A DNA stretch of 64,000 bases from Ziziphus jujuba. Lineage: Eukaryota; Streptophyta; Magnoliopsida; Rosales; Rhamnaceae. The position numbers were made by a program, and so were the translations under genes. The stretch spans positions 11,553,001 through 11,617,000 of the forward strand of contig NC_083387.1 of NCBI RefSeq assembly GCF_031755915.1. The letters run 5' to 3'. The notes under the pieces are model-generated. The model was given only the letters and a program-made list of their open reading frames with translations, was not told the DNA's origin and did not search any database. How positions within the stretch are numbered: position 1 is the first letter of the stretch; the number at the start of each line of letters is the position of its first letter. Shown in pieces: positions 1 to 14,440 of this stretch.

Positions 1-211
1 GGATTGCAATGGATGGCATACTTCGTGATCAAGTTGATTTTGAGCTGGTTGAGTTGGTTTTTGGTAAATTTTTATCTTCCCAGGCTACATTCTTAATTCT
101 TGAAAATAAAAATCAATGTTTGATTGCTTCAAATGACTCTTGAACTTTTCCTCGTGTTTTTAAAGGTTGACCAATATTTTTTGTTCTTCTTTGATATTTC
201 TGCTGATGCAG

Positions 212-3200
212 GAAAGATTCCACAGGGATTCCTCACATATTGGAACACAGTGTATTGTGTGGGTCAAGAAAGTATCCTCTGAAAGAACCATTTGTTGAAT
301 TATTGAAAGGGAGCCTACATACTTTTTTGAATGCTTTCACATATCCAGATAGGACTTGCTATCCAGTTGCTTCCACAAACACGAAGGTAGAATGGTGCCT
401 GGAAAAGTGAATTGGATTTAAAAATAAAAATGTGTTAATTCTTGCATCCAACATAGATTTTGAAACAGGTTTGTTATTTAAACAGGATTTCTATAATCTT
501 GTTGATGTATACCTAGATGCTGTTTTCTTCCCTAAATGCGTGGAGGACTTCCAAACATTCCAACAGGAGGGTTGGCATTATGAACTCAACAATCCTTCTG
601 AAGAAATATCTTATAAAGGTAGGATTTTCTGTTCGTAAACCAAACCATTGAATTCTCTTCTGTTCTCCTTTGGAATATGGTTTACGGTTAGACTATATTT
701 GTTAACTTGTTAGGTAATCGGTTACAAGTCATTTTCTTCCTATTTTAGGGGTTGTTTTCAATGAGATGAAAGGAGTGTACTCCCAGCCTGATAATATATT
801 AGGGCGGACTTCTCAACAGGCAAGTTCTTTTCTTGTCCAATTGTTTATTTCAATGGTCTGTACAATTCTGAAACTCAGCAGAACACTCCAATCATCTGAA
901 TGATCATTCAGAACAAGTCTTATCAATTAGCATACCATATTTATTTTATTCCATGTACTAAATTTGAGTGTCAAATGAACCATCGTTGCTTGAATTTGTT
1001 TCAAATTACCATTCCAAGCTGCTTCCCTCTCTCTGTCAAATATAACTATAATAATGACTATTCCATTAGTCTGTCTTTTTTCTTGGTAGATATATATGTG
1101 TTACTTCAAGATTACTCTCTTTTATGTGAAATTTCCTTATGTGAAATATATCACACTCCAGTAGGGTAGTTTGATGGCAGACCATACAACTAGTTCGGAA
1201 GAGACTCATGCTTGGTCACTGTAAATTCAAACTTTTGGTCTAAATGTGTTATAGAAGCAAATGCACACCTGAATTGATAAAAATTGAACGAGACACACAT
1301 TTCAATACATATTCTGAAATTTCTATTTACTTAATCATTTTGTGAGCTACCTTTATGCCTTCTGGATAGAAAAATTTGTTTTTCTTTTCCAATTTTTAAA
1401 ATGCTTTAACATAAAAGTTGTCTTGTTCTATTTTATAACTGTTGCACATGCATTTGGCTCAGGCTCTTTTTCCAGACAATACATATGGTGTTGATAGTGG
1501 AGGAGATCCAGAAGTTATTCCCAAACTTACATTTGAGGAATTCAAGGTTTGTGTATTCACTAATTTGGAATTTTCCTTTTTGTTTTCTGGAATGACATTT
1601 ATATAATTTAGAAGGCAAAAATGTAGGCGTCCAGTGTCCTTACTTATTAATATGAATGCTTTTATGGTATTATTTAATGGTGTGCTTTTTCTCTTCCTGT
1701 ATACTCATTTAATCAAAATTGAGCTGGAGAAATATAGTATATGTGGTCAATACTACTTGAATTAATTCACTATACAAAGTTTTTTGTGGAATCTAGTGGA
1801 GTTTTGCATGTAGACAGGTCAGCAATAGAAATTAATCTGTTCATGTAATTTGGGATGTCAAATGCTAATATTTAGGATTTGACTATATAAGGCTTTGTAG
1901 ACTAGATATTTGTTCTTTATTAGAGAACTTTTCCCACCCCTTGCTGTAGCTTGTTTTATTTAAAAGCTTTTATTAGTTTTATGTGAAATTATTGTAGTTT
2001 GCAAGTAGCCTCTGAAGTGGATGGGGCATGCTGTAAATACGTCTTGATATTGTTTTTTCGGAAAATTGGTCTTGGTTTTTATTGAGTTTAGGTTAACGAA
2101 TTATGTAACCTTTTTGCTGCACAATTATCATCAATTCAGGATCAGAACTCAAGGACATTAATGAAAATTCACTGTATATTATTAATATGTTTGCATATAA
2201 ATTTTGCTTAATAATTTTTGTCATTAAAGGTTCTTTTCTTTCTGAGAATATGTGCAGGAGTTTCACAGTAAATATTACCACCCGAGCAATGCGAGAATAT
2301 GGTTTTATGGAGATGATGATCCAAATGAGCGCCTACGCATTTTGAGTGGTAATAACTGATTTTCGCTTGTAGAAATATATATGTTTATGCCTTTCTTATA
2401 TTACCTCTGAATTACATCTTCTAATGCACGACTACTTTGGAATTTACAATGACAAACATGTGTAATTTTGTGTCAAAGAAAAGTGACTCTAAGCTACAGT
2501 TACAACAGTATGCCTTTGAAGGCACTGGTCTGCCCCTTCAGACCACTGTAATCATTGAAGGCTACTAGGCCAGATATGCTACTAGGTTCTGTATTGGGTA
2601 TTATTTGTTGTACCTGTTAAAAAATAAATATTACAATGTTATTTTTATTTTTAAACATATTATACTTTATATCCAAATAATTTTTGTATTCATGCACATG
2701 AAACAAATATATATATATGTATATATTCCTGAAACAATATGGAAAACCGCATGATTTTTTATTTGTTTCCCTTTTTAGTTTTCAACCAGTTTGTTTCGAA
2801 CCTCAATTATGGGTTACATAATTAACAAAAGGAATGTAACAGTTAACTGGAATCTGTGACTGATTACAGCCTTCATATCTTTGCTTTCATTTTCTTGTTT
2901 GAAATGAATGATGTATTGGCTTAGAATTCTGGAATACTTTACTTCTTTTAAAGTTGTAGCATCTTACTCTCTGTCTCTCTGTCTATCCTCTCCCTCAGAA
3001 TATTTAGATACGTTTAGTGCAAATTCAGCTCCACGTGAATCAAGGATTGAACCACAAAAGCTATTTTCAGAGCCAGTCAGGATTGTTGAGAAATACCCTG
3101 CTGGTGAAGGGGGTGATTTGAAGAAGAAAAACATGGTATGCCTTAACTGGTTGCTCTCTGAGAAGCCATTAGACTTGGAAACAGAGCTTACCCTTGGGTT

Positions 3201-6200
3201 TCTGGATCATCTCTTGTTGGGAACTCCTGCTTCTCCACTAAGGAAAATCTTGCTGGAAAGTGGCCTGGGAGATGCTATTGTTGGTGGTGGCATAGAGGAT
3301 GAGCTCCTTCAACCTCAATTTAGTATTGGGTTGAAAGGTGTTTCTGAAGATGACATTAAAAAGGTAGAAGAATTAGTCATGGCTACATTTAAGAAGTTGG
3401 CAGAGGAAGGTTTTGAAACAGATGCTGTGGAGGCATCAATGAATACAATTGAGTTTTCTCTCAAGGAAAACAACACTGGATCCTTTCCTCGTGGTCTATC
3501 CCTGATGCTCCGATCCATTGTAAGCAAATAGTCCGTTTCGTTTTTTCCTTTTTATTTGTGTCCATGTTCTTCTTTTTATTTTATTTGTTTATTTATTTTT
3601 TTGTAGCTTGGTTTTTCCTCTTAGTGTCTTCATCCTCTTCTCATTTTTATTTTTTTTCACATGCTACTTTGGTTTTTATCATACAGGGTAAATGGATATA
3701 TGATTTGGATCCCTTTGAGCCATTGAAGTATGAGGAACCTTTGAAGGCCTTAAAAGCCAGAATAGCAGAGGAAGGCTCCAAAGCTGTTTTTTCTCCTTTG
3801 ATTGAAAAGTACATTTTAAACAATCCTCACAGAGTTACAGTAGAAATGCAGGTGAGAATGTATTTATTTTAGCACAACCAACTCTACGTCAGTTACATCA
3901 GTTACCAATAAGTAAATTTCTTTGTCAGCCTGATCCTGAGAAAGCTTCTCGTGATGAGGCAAGTGAAAAGGAAATTTTGAGAAAAGTTAAGGAAAGCATG
4001 ACAGAAGAAGATCTTGCTGAGTTAGCGCGGGCTACAGAAGAGCTGCGACAGAAGCAAGAAACTCCTGATCCGCCAGAAGCTTTGAAGAGTGTTCCAAGCC
4101 TTTCTCTGCAAGACATCCCTAAAGAACCCATACATATTCCCACAGAGATTGGGGATATTAATGGAGTAAAGGTTTTGAAGCATGATCTTTTCACAAATGA
4201 TGTCCTTTACTCAGAAGTTGTTTTCAATTTGAGTTCTGTGAAGCAAGAACTTCTTCCTTTGGTACCACTTTTTTGGTAAGATGAATTGATGCAGTCTACA
4301 ATAGTATCTCACCCCATTTGCATATCTTATTTGAATTCTATCTATATGCACTTTTCACTGTGAGCATAGGAAATATGTTCCACAAATTAAAGTAGCTTTT
4401 ACAGATATGTTTTCAACATGAATCTAAAACTAGTTTTAGGTTTTTCTATTTCCAAGTGATATTAAATGGTGCTGCCAATATCAATATATGAAACTTTTTT
4501 TTTTTTTTTTTTTTTTAAGCTTATTAATCAGAAGTAAATTCTATTGTCTAAAGATGCATATTTTCTTTGGTTAAATAATTACTGTGTAAAAATATGAAAC
4601 GATTAGCAAAGCCATAACCTAATTTTTCTATGAGTGAGAAACTCTCATCACTGAAGACTTCTTCACTATAGAGGTATAACATCCATTTCTATTCCTAGTT
4701 ACTGTGAAAAGATAGCTAAGCCAACAGTCTTTTAAGGTTGAATTTTATGTTCATGTATCTGCGAGTGCAACCCTATTTCCTCAAAACATGATACAGATTT
4801 CCCTAAACTGAGAGCATAAGGGCAAAGTATATACCATTATTTTAAAATGAAAGAAGCAATATTATAAGTGACAGAGCTGTTGTATTTATGATATGATGAA
4901 AAACTATCAGCTGATTTAATGCATTTCTTTTATAATGTTTAACTGCTGAATTCTTTGGTGTCCTTGACAGTCAATCATTGCTGGAGATGGGTACAAAAGA
5001 CTTGACTTTCGTGCAACTTAATCAGTTGATTGGAAGGAAAACTGGAGGAATATCTGTTTACCCATTGACCTCGTCTGTAAGGGGCAAAGAGGATCCCTGT
5101 AGCCGTGTAATTGTTCGAGGCAAAGCCATGGCAGGACGTGCTGAAGACCTATTCAACCTGGTAATTTATTCTTTTCTAAATTGGAAGATGAAATTTTCTC
5201 CATTTTTTTTCCACTGGTTATAGTTAGTAGTGTATGTGGTAGGCATAGAATTTGTTAATTTTTGTTTGACTTATTTGCCATGGCAGCATGGTTCAGTCAA
5301 TCCACCCTAAGGAGTGAAGACCCATTTAACCTGCTTCCTTTTTATTTTTTATTTTTGGGAGGGGAAATATTCCATATGAGAGTTCAACCTCTAACCCTTG
5401 CTATTCTATCTATCATTGAGAAATGTGTTTCTCCGGTTCAATATTCCATTGAACAGAATAGTTCAAGCATGTGAATTTGGCTTCAACTGCTTGAGTCTCC
5501 TTAGATATCAATGATGTAGTAGATCTTGCTGCCTTCTAACTTCTTGTTGCTATATTTCTCTATGGGTGAATCTTTGCAGGTCTGTTCAGTTATGCTTAAC
5601 TTATTTTGTCCCTCTATTACACTTGTTACCATATTTTAGGAGCCGATATGATTGTCCTAACATATATTCATACTTAATCGTGATGAAATAACTTCTATGA
5701 CATTTATATTTAAAGTATGTAGAAAGAAGCATATTTTCTTATTGATTGCACTTACTTATGTTTAGATGTAATTTCAAAGTTCTAAATGGTCTCTTTTTTT
5801 TCTTTTTTCTTTTTTTGGGCTATTGGCCTTGTCAGTGTTGGAACATGGAAACCCTCAATTTCGCTTATACTAATAAGCAAACTAATATAAAGGAAAATAC
5901 TAGATTGGGACTCTAAATGTGCTTTGCTTTGTCTTTTTTCCTTAAAATCTTGCAACATGTTCGAAGGTTTGGTGTAGCAAGCCTGATTTTATTCTTCTTG
6001 GCTAAAAATCCTATAATGAAAGTTACATTATGCATGGGCCACCAGTTTTTTAAACATGTAATTGGTGCTTCGTGGCTATCATTTTTTGAGGAAGTGTTTC
6101 CTTCATTTGTCAGTTTCCTTTCCTCTGTCAAATATTACAAGCATGATGGTGTTCTAATAGAACTTATTTTTATCTTTCTGTACTTCTTATTGTGATTGTT

Positions 6201-6760
6201 CTGAGCATGTAATTGGTGTATCAATACTGACTATATTGTCATTCTTTCTTTACTTGCTTCATATTATCAATTGACTGGGTATATTACTGTTCAAAAAATG
6301 ACTGCTTTTAGCTAAAAGATTGTATTACTCTTCATGCGACCATGTTATGTTGTTGTAGGTTAATTCTGTTCTTCAAGAAGTTCAATTTACAGACCAGCAA
6401 CGGTTTAAGCAATTTGTTTCCCAAAGCAAAGCAAGAATGGAGGTATTTGGAAACATAGGCTACAGGACTAGCTAGCATCTGATTGCTTAATTTCAGACTT
6501 CAAATTTGACTTAATTTCTCTTTCCTCAGAACCGATTAAGAGGCAGTGGTCATGGCATTGCAGCTGCAAGAATGGATGCAAAGTTAAATCTTGCAGGGTG
6601 GATTTCTGAACAAATGGGTGGTGTCAGGTTGGACTAGATCTTTCCATTTTTTCTTGTAGACTAATATACATGATCCAACATTTTCATGTGTCTTCTCCTT
6701 TATGTGCAAGTTTCAAGTTCAGCAACACAGAAAACCTCTTTTTTTTTTTTTCTTTTTTTT

Positions 6761-6791
<31 letters not shown>

Positions 6792-8908
6792 GGTATTTAA
6801 AAATTGCAGTAACATATAATAAACTGAAACTTTGTTTTCTGTCATCGATCTTGCCATTATAATGCATTTTATTTTTGCATTTTTATTTGACATGATAATT
6901 ATATTATTTTTGTTGTTGTTTGTTTTTGCCCATCTCCTCTTGAACTTGTGATCTAGTGGTCATAACCCCCCCACTTGACCACATGAACTAGAAGGTTGTG
7001 GGCATGATAATTATATTCTTTCAAGTTAACATTGTAATATATTCTTATTTGTAGGAATAATTGGTGAGACTTCCAAGTTTCATGCTTTAACTTTTAGCTA
7101 ATCTAATTTGATGGCTTATATTTGATTAAGGGAATTGATACAGTTTTTATCTATATATAGTTACCTGGAATTCCTCAAAGAACTTGAACAGAAAGTTGAT
7201 CAAGACTGGGATGGAGTTTCTTCATCTCTTGAGGAGATACGTAAATCCTTATTGTCTAGGAATAGCTGCCTGGTGAATTTGACTGCAGATGGAAAGAATC
7301 TCACCAACTCTGAGAAGTTTGTTAGCAAATTTCTTGATTTGCTTCCTAACCGCTCTCCTATTGAAGCAACTACTTGGAATGCTCGGCTATCTTCAGACAA
7401 TGAAGCCATTGTAATACCTACTCAGGTGGGATATATCATTTTCTCTTCCTCTTTTTTTCCTTTTTGTTTTCATTTGAGATAATTATTTCTAAACATCTTC
7501 CTACAGGTTAATTATGTTGGAAAAGCCGCAAACGTTTATGAAACAGGTTACCAGCTCAAAGGGAGTGCATATGTGATTTCAAAATACATTAGTAATACAT
7601 GGTTGTGGGATCGTGTAAGAGTTAGTGGTGGTGCTTATGGAGGTTTTTGTGATTTTGATACCCACTCAGGTACAACTCAATTTTTTCTTTTTTTTATGTT
7701 GGTAAGGACATTTAGATGATGCTATAGAATCTTACCCTTTTTTATTTATTTATGCAGGGGTGTTTTCCTTCTTATCATATCGTGACCCCAACTTACTGAA
7801 GACACTCGATGTATATGATGGAACTGGAGAATTCCTACGCCAATTGGAAATGGATGATGATGCTCTTACAAAAGCTATTATTGGTACCATAGGGGATGTG
7901 GATGCATACCAGCTTCCTGATGCAAAAGGTTATAGTAGGTAAGTGGATGGTACTTTCTACATTGTGGTGGAAATTTTCATTTTCACTATTTTGCGGCAGA
8001 ATTGTACATGAGTGTTCGACTTTGGGGGAAATTCTAATCTGTTGATGCTGTTATGTTGTTGCTATAACTTGAGGGAAAAAACCACAATCAAAATCATTTA
8101 TGCACCTGTGTGTTCTCCCTCTTTCCCTTCGATGGAGAAGAGAAAAGGGGAGGACATAAAGATTTGAAATTGCTGCCAACCTTCCTTGAGATTCCTAAGG
8201 CATTGACCTCTCCAGTATTTGTTCAAGTTTTTCCGGTGGTTACAGTGCAGAATCATTTATTAAGAATTGCGAGGTTTTTCGGAAATATACGTGCATGCAT
8301 GTAATTAAATGTTAACATGCTATACAAGGGCCACTTAACATTAATTGTCATATAATAATAACTAATTCTTGTAAGACTTGGATTTGTTGTGGTATAGGCT
8401 GACATTAAGATCATTGCCATGCCAGAAACAGTTAAGAATGTTTTGAATGCGCTGCTGCTGTTTCTTTAGCACATTCATGAATTAACTTTTGCCCTCTTCT
8501 CCCCACAGTTTGTTGCGGTATTTGTTGGGAGTCAGCGATGAAGAAAGGCAACGAAGACGTGAAGAGATATTGGCAACCAGGTAAACATATTTATTGCAGC
8601 TGATGCCATGACCTGATATTCAAGTTGCAAATTATGCCAAAAATAGGTTGCTATTAAGTGACATTTTTCCGTTCAAGCCATCTGTGCCCTAAAATTATTC
8701 TGTTTGGGGTTGTGATCAAACTTTCTTCAGCACTTATAGTCCTTTTTGTTTCCCTGATCCATACAGCTTGAAGGACTTCAAAGAATTTGCAGATGCTATT
8801 GATGCAGTTAAGGCTAAAGGGGTTGTGGTTGCAGTGGCATCTCCAGACGACATTGACGCTGCACATAAGGAGCATGGTAACTTCTTTCAAATCAAGAAGG
8901 CCCTTTAA
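212..8908 (+). CDS. PREP: Presequence protease (PreP), M16C metalloprotease, 5'-partial
   Basis: Zn-dependent oligopeptidase of mitochondria and plastids that degrades cleaved targeting peptides and other short unfolded peptides. Sixteen exons are readable: 212-386, 486-618, 749-819, 1463-1546, 2258-2348, 2999-3519, 3687-3851, 3929-4275, 4971-5160, 6359-6442, 6530-6627, 7161-7425, 7507-7669, 7758-7938, 8509-8580, 8767-8908 (stop TAA). They join in frame to about 926 residues; Arabidopsis PreP is about 1080, so the transit peptide and first ~150 residues lie left of the window and 1-211 is intron. The inverted zinc motif HILEH is at 234-248, and the expected third-ligand region (NEMKGVYSQ) is in exon 3. 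The C-terminal half keeps family blocks such as RVSGGAYGGFCDF and IGTIGDVDxYQLPDAKGY. Intron 3 uses a GC donor at 820-821. No frame breaks are seen, so it is probably functional. PREP1 and PREP2 cannot be told apart here. Confidence 0.96.
4493..4517. repeat. T homopolymer in PreP intron
   Basis: Run of about 25 T in the intron between exons 8 and 9. A comparable interrupted T tract lies at about 6739-6791 in the intron after exon 11. Both are simple low-complexity sequence. Confidence 0.8.
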
Positions 8909-9183
8909 GGCTTCATACAAAGATATCTCTGAAGGCTGGCATTTCTTACAATATTTTCTGTTACAGTAGGAGATGCCCAAACTGTTGCCCCTGTTTTTAC
9001 ATTTACTGAATAGAAAAATGCAACTAATATAATGAAAAACAGAGAATATTTATAACATGAAAGTCTACCATATGAGGGGTGATACAGATATTTTGTATTC
9101 TTAACATTGAAACAGTGCCCGCCAAATTTTTGACCTCTCAGATTTCAGCCTAAAATCGTTTGCTGATTTTTCAATTGAGCAGT
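8909..9183 (+). other. Probable PreP 3' UTR and downstream sequence
   Basis: Non-coding sequence after the PreP stop. It is AT-rich, with an AATATAATGAAAAAC stretch near 9026-9040 that could serve as a near-upstream polyadenylation element. The transcript end is not determinable from sequence alone. Confidence 0.4.
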
Positions 9184-9291
9184 AGTTTTGAGTTATTTCT
9201 GGTTAAGTTTAATATTCTGATTTAGTAGGAAATCCAAAGTTTTGAGTTATTTCTGGTAAAGTTTAATTTTCTGATTTAGTAGGAAATCCAA
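9184..9291. repeat. Tandem duplication, 2 x 54 bp
   Basis: Two head-to-tail copies, 9184-9237 and 9238-9291, each starting AGTTTTGAG and ending AATCCAA. By eye they differ at only two positions, so the duplication is recent or conserved. No coding content. Confidence 0.9.
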
Positions 9292-10083
9292 CTTCCTGTG
9301 AAAGAAGAATGTAGAGTGCAATTTCCATTTTCACCGTTAGGCACTGATTTTATGTTATTTTTCTATTACACTGCACGCGACACATATTTATGTTGCAACT
9401 TTGGTTGACTCTATGTTTCTTTGATTTTGTTTGAAGCAAATAAGAAAGCCATACAAAGGGTCTAAAATAAAAAAGAGATTTTTGTTCAACTTTCTTCTTC
9501 TTTGGAGAATGAACGGTATTTTAACATGATACGAAAACTGCAAATACTGAATTAAGGAGAGAGATTCTTAAACATAAATCCCCATGCATGTTGTATTTAA
9601 ATGTCTATCGGACAAGTGAGGTTGTTCTAGTGGTAATTTCCCTCACCCCACCACAAGACTCTGGGTTTGAAATACATTCATTCTCTTTCAAAGTGCAAAG
9701 TATTGTAACTTCTCAGCAAGTGATTGGGATTGCCGACGAGGAAAGAGGATCAATAAACAAAACTGGTCAAAGGAAAATGTGTTAAAGAGGTTTTTCAATG
9801 GTAAATACCAATATTAATGTTAAATTTTAACATATGCAGGTACAATAAATTTTAAAATTTTATTAAATTGTAAAAGGACCAACATTTGTATTACTTTTTA
9901 TTAATTAAGAGTAAAATAATATTAATTAATCCAATAAATAACATGGTACTCATAAAACTTTAAATACTGCCAAATTTGGCACAAAAAATCAGTGCCAAAA
10001 AATGCAATGCCCCTTGAAGAAGCAAACAATGTAGTTTGTTTGTAGAATATAACAATGGCAAGCTTAGAAGTGCTAGCTTCTTG

Positions 10084-10117
<34 letters not shown>

Positions 10118-13100
10118 TTATTTTTGGGAACTCTTAGAAGTGCTAGTTGAACTGCTAGAATAGTTTGAACTCTATCTGGGTCTTAAAAAAAATAAAAAAT
10201 AAAAAATAAAAATAAAGAGGAGAATGGAGTTGACTACTTATTTTTCATCTCTCATCTTTTTCTTTTCCATTTATGGTCATTTAACGGATGATACATCCTC
10301 AACCAATTTTGGTCATTTTTATCTTTTGAGCCAAACAGATGAAAAGATAATTATTCCTTCTACCCATTTTCGTTATTATTTTTTGTTTCATTCAGTTTGA
10401 GACTTAATTAGTTATCAATAAAAGGCTCCATCTTAATGTCTTAATGGGTCTTGAATTTTTCCATCCAACTTTTACCAACCATTAAAAAAATAATAATAAT
10501 ATAGAATATTATAAGTCTCTTTGAGAAAAAATACTTTTAAATGTAATTGCTACATCAATAATGAGGGGTAATAAATTATTCATAACCGGATATTCAATGC
10601 ATATGAATAGAGATTGTTCGATTTATACAGAATTTACCCATAATATATGATAATTTCTCTCTACATAATGTTTGCGTTGTGGAGTTATTGAGAGTCTTTA
10701 ACTGTAATTACAGCAATTCCTACCATCCGTAATATGAACAGAATATTTGTTATATATTAACCAGAGTTCAGATATTCTGGTGAAAATAAAATAGTGGTGT
10801 GCATCTAAATTCCATCTACTACATTTGTATACTACTCTCGAAAATAACTGCTACACAAGGCCCAAAATTTATAGCTGGTTAGATGACATTTAATCTTTTT
10901 CACGTTTCTAAAACATGTCCTAAGTGCCTATCTCTGTCTAGTGTCTCATTCTTACATGGCCTTTTCTTTATAAAAATTATAAATTTGTCAAAATTTAGAC
11001 ATCAAAATCTTGTTGTATATTCATTTAAAAAAAAAAAAAATTCTTGTTATATAAATTGATAATTATTTTCTTATTATTGGATCTTGACAAAATTGCACCT
11101 AAGAATATCTTATACTATTCAATCCCTATTTTACTTTTAAACAAAAACATGAGAATTTTTTTTTTTAAAAAAAATCCCATGTCCTTTGCCAATACGCGTA
11201 CGTAGTTTTAGTGCTTGTTTTTACTGACGAAGAGAGAAGAGCTGCCTCAGAGTGGTACCAACTCTGTCATATTCTATAAATAAAGTTGTTCATTCTCATC
11301 AATAATCAGAGGGCAAAAAACAAGGCAGCAATAAATAAATAGCGCGAAGTTCCAAATTGTACTGAGAAATTCTCACTTAATTAAAATTTCTGTAAAACTT
11401 TTATGAATAACCATTATATTCCAATCAGTACGTCTCAGAAATTCCTACTCGATACAATTATTATTCCATCATATATATCAGTTTGCCAGCAAGCTCAGCA
11501 AACCATCGAGTACTGTTCTCCCGGCACTATTAGCTAGTTTTGCCTATTATATACCCCTCAATTTTATGTAAACTTCAAAACTATTACATATTCTCATCAG
11601 ATTTTTAGAGATAAAGTCTAGCTAATAGTTCCAGTGTTAAAACAAGCCTCAGATTTCATTTTGTTTTATTTGGGTAAGAAAATAACAATCCTTGGCACGG
11701 TGGCACAGACAACCTAGATTTTATGAGATTACAGCTGGTTGGAGTCCAAAGAAATTAAATACTGGATATTTATGCAAACAGATATGCAGGAAACAAAATG
11801 CTAACCTCTCATTTGGTAATGTTTAAATGGTGGGTGTGGACCCTCTAATGCTTTTTTGTGTTTTGATTTCACCTCATTTAAAAACATTAGTAAAAATAAA
11901 ATAAAATAAATAAATAAAAATAAGATAATTACACCTTTTTAAATAATATAAGATTTTATCATTTGTTAGATAATAATAAAAAAAAAGGAAAAAAGATTTT
12001 CATTCTTAAATGATATATATATATATATACATACATACATACATACATATTAAATCATATCCTTCTTGTGTAGGCTTCAGCTACAATCTTTGCTTTTAAA
12101 GGAAAAAATAAATAGAAATATTAAATTAAAAACCATTCCAAACTATTTATATTATAAACTAAACTAGCTTTTATAATGTTTTCTTCTTCTTATTCTTTGT
12201 CCTTATATATGGATATCACAGTAGTCATTTATCATTGTTTAATCTCTCAAACAAAAAAGAAACACATGCAGAAAACCATGAACGTAAGTTAACAAACCAG
12301 CCCTAAATCTAGGGTTTATTCCAGTTTATTGGAAACTTGGGTTTAAGGAAACAGGAAGCAAATTGAGGGATTAGTTTCCTTTTGATTCATCAAGCCGTTC
12401 TTTGAAAGTGTACTACTAGTTATTTTTTGGGAATCCCAATAAGGTAGACAACTTGGAGAGACGTATGGTTTTAAAAAAAAAAAAAAAAAGAAAAGAAAGA
12501 AAGGAAAAAAGTAGAAGCATAAAAATGGAATGAGCAAGGTTTCTGCAACTGACTTTAGTACTATTTGTTTCTTTTTAAGATTCATGACCAAACCATTGGC
12601 AGGCTTTGAAAGAGATGGGTGAAATATAAATAAATTTGTAACTCTGTTCCAAGGATTTTATTAAACTTGTGGTTCTACTATTTTATTGCTTATGTGGGTG
12701 CTAATGATCAATTTGTGGGACAACCCTTGTTCTACTCACAAATTTTCACTTTTCCAAAACAAATAGGTGATATTTTTTTTTTTGGGAGCTTTTTGATAAT
12801 GAGAAAGTAACATTGAGAAGCCTTACCTTTTTAACCACATTATTATTTTATTATTATTATTATTATTATTATTTTTATGAAGCGGATGGACACAAGACAT
12901 GATGGGACATGAATGGTTGTTTCTTTTAAAGTTGATTGGCCCTCGCATCGTCTATACATATCCTACAAAATCCTCAAATTTTGAACGTTTCTTGGACATA
13001 GAATCGTTTTGTACTACGTACCACAAAAAACTTCTCTCTCTTAATGCCTCTTTTTAGAGGAAGGTTTTATTGAATGATCATTTATATGCCTGATTGTCGA

Positions 13101-13565
13101 TGGATCTCTTAAATGCTTCTCTGCTAATAATTGAATTAATAAGAAAATGAAAGGAAATAAAATTTTTTTTTTAAAAAAAAACAAAGGAAAAGGACAACTA
13201 ATTTTCTCATACATACACAAACAGTTGGAAATCAATGCTTAAGAAACATGCACGTATGGTGTTAGTTAAACACATGAAGCTCATCAATTTTTTCTCTAAT
13301 GAATTAGTTCAAAGCAATTAATATAAGAAGGTGGAGCTTGGCGGATTGGACCCACTCGTCCTTTACGTATATAATAGTTAGATCACCAAACGCAAGAAAA
13401 TCAAAGTGCCAATTTTTTTTTTTTTTTCTTTGGTCTTTTATTTCTTCACCCTACAAATTAAAGACGTTAAAAATAACCATCCCAACTAATTAAGTACAGC
13501 TCATATTAGTATGTGGTGGATATGTGATTGTGTATGTATGTTTATTGAACATTTATATATCCTCT
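9292..13565. other. AT-rich intergenic region, no gene recognised
   Basis: No exon chain or known protein similarity was found on either strand. It holds homopolymer tracts (T at about 10083-10112, A at 11027-11040, A at 12473-12489), a compound (AT)n(ACAT)n microsatellite at about 12014-12049 and a (TTA)n run near 12841-12872. Short open frames here are composition artefacts. Confidence 0.6.
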
Positions 13566-13850
13566 TTACTAACTATCTATGTAAAATTTGTGACATCAAC
13601 TTAATTTATAGCTTACAGTTTTTACCTGTAACCTGGATGATGCATGAACTGTATATATGTAGTACTTTAAAAGTTTTAAGTTTTTCAACTTGATGTGTAA
13701 ATTAAGACTATATATTACTAACTGTCCATCTAAATCTGTGACATGAACTTAATTTCTAGCTTACAGTTTTTATCTCTAACATAGATGATGCATGAACTAT
13801 ATATATGTAGCTTAAAAGTTTTAAGTTTTTCAACTTGATATGAAAAGTAA
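13566..13850. repeat. Diverged direct duplication, ~137-bp unit
   Basis: Copy A about 13566-13702 and copy B about 13715-13850, period 149 bp. Both share TTACTAACT, GTGACAT, AGCTTACAGTTTTTA, GATGATGCATGAACT and TTTTAAGTTTTTCAACTTGAT in the same order, with scattered substitutions and small indels. Clearly an older duplication than the one at 9184. Confidence 0.85.
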
Positions 13851-14440
13851 ATATATATATATATATATATAGATTATATACAACCAGTGTCACATATTAG
13901 GTAAATCGATTAGATATTTCATTATCAATTTTTAATCACTTTAAAGGTCAAAATCTAAAAAGATAATAAAGATTCACTAGATTCATATATAATCACTATA
14001 TATGTCCAATATATAGGGCTCTAATATATTATTAAACTCATGTTAGGTCACTAATTGATTGTTCAAAAGCTAATTAAAAAAGATTTAATGTGAGCAAGAC
14101 TATATATAATTATTTTCTATTATGACATCATGATAGTAAGTTTTGCTGTCAAAATATGCTGATTGATGTACAATATGAAACTTTTTTTATTGACAATTTA
14201 ATTCCTTAAAAGGCTAAATCTAAAAATGTATTTAGCATCTATACAAGTTTAGTGAAAAATAAAATCGTAAAAGGACAAAATGAATTTTATATAAACTCAT
14301 ATAAACTCTAAATGAATTATAAAATTTTCATCTTTAAAGCAATTCAATGGCTAATAAGCTGGGAAGTCTTGATGGAAAACCATCAAAATATTTCTGACCG
14401 AGAGCTCCTATATATATATATATATATATGTACAAGGTTA

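Noticed and set aside
1..211. Coding sequence before the first PreP exon
   Set aside because: The frame ending at the acceptor 210-211 does not match the PreP segment expected there; it reads as intron.
6684..6893. Lysine-rich reading frame on the - strand
   Set aside because: Produced by a long T tract in a PreP intron; no conserved content.
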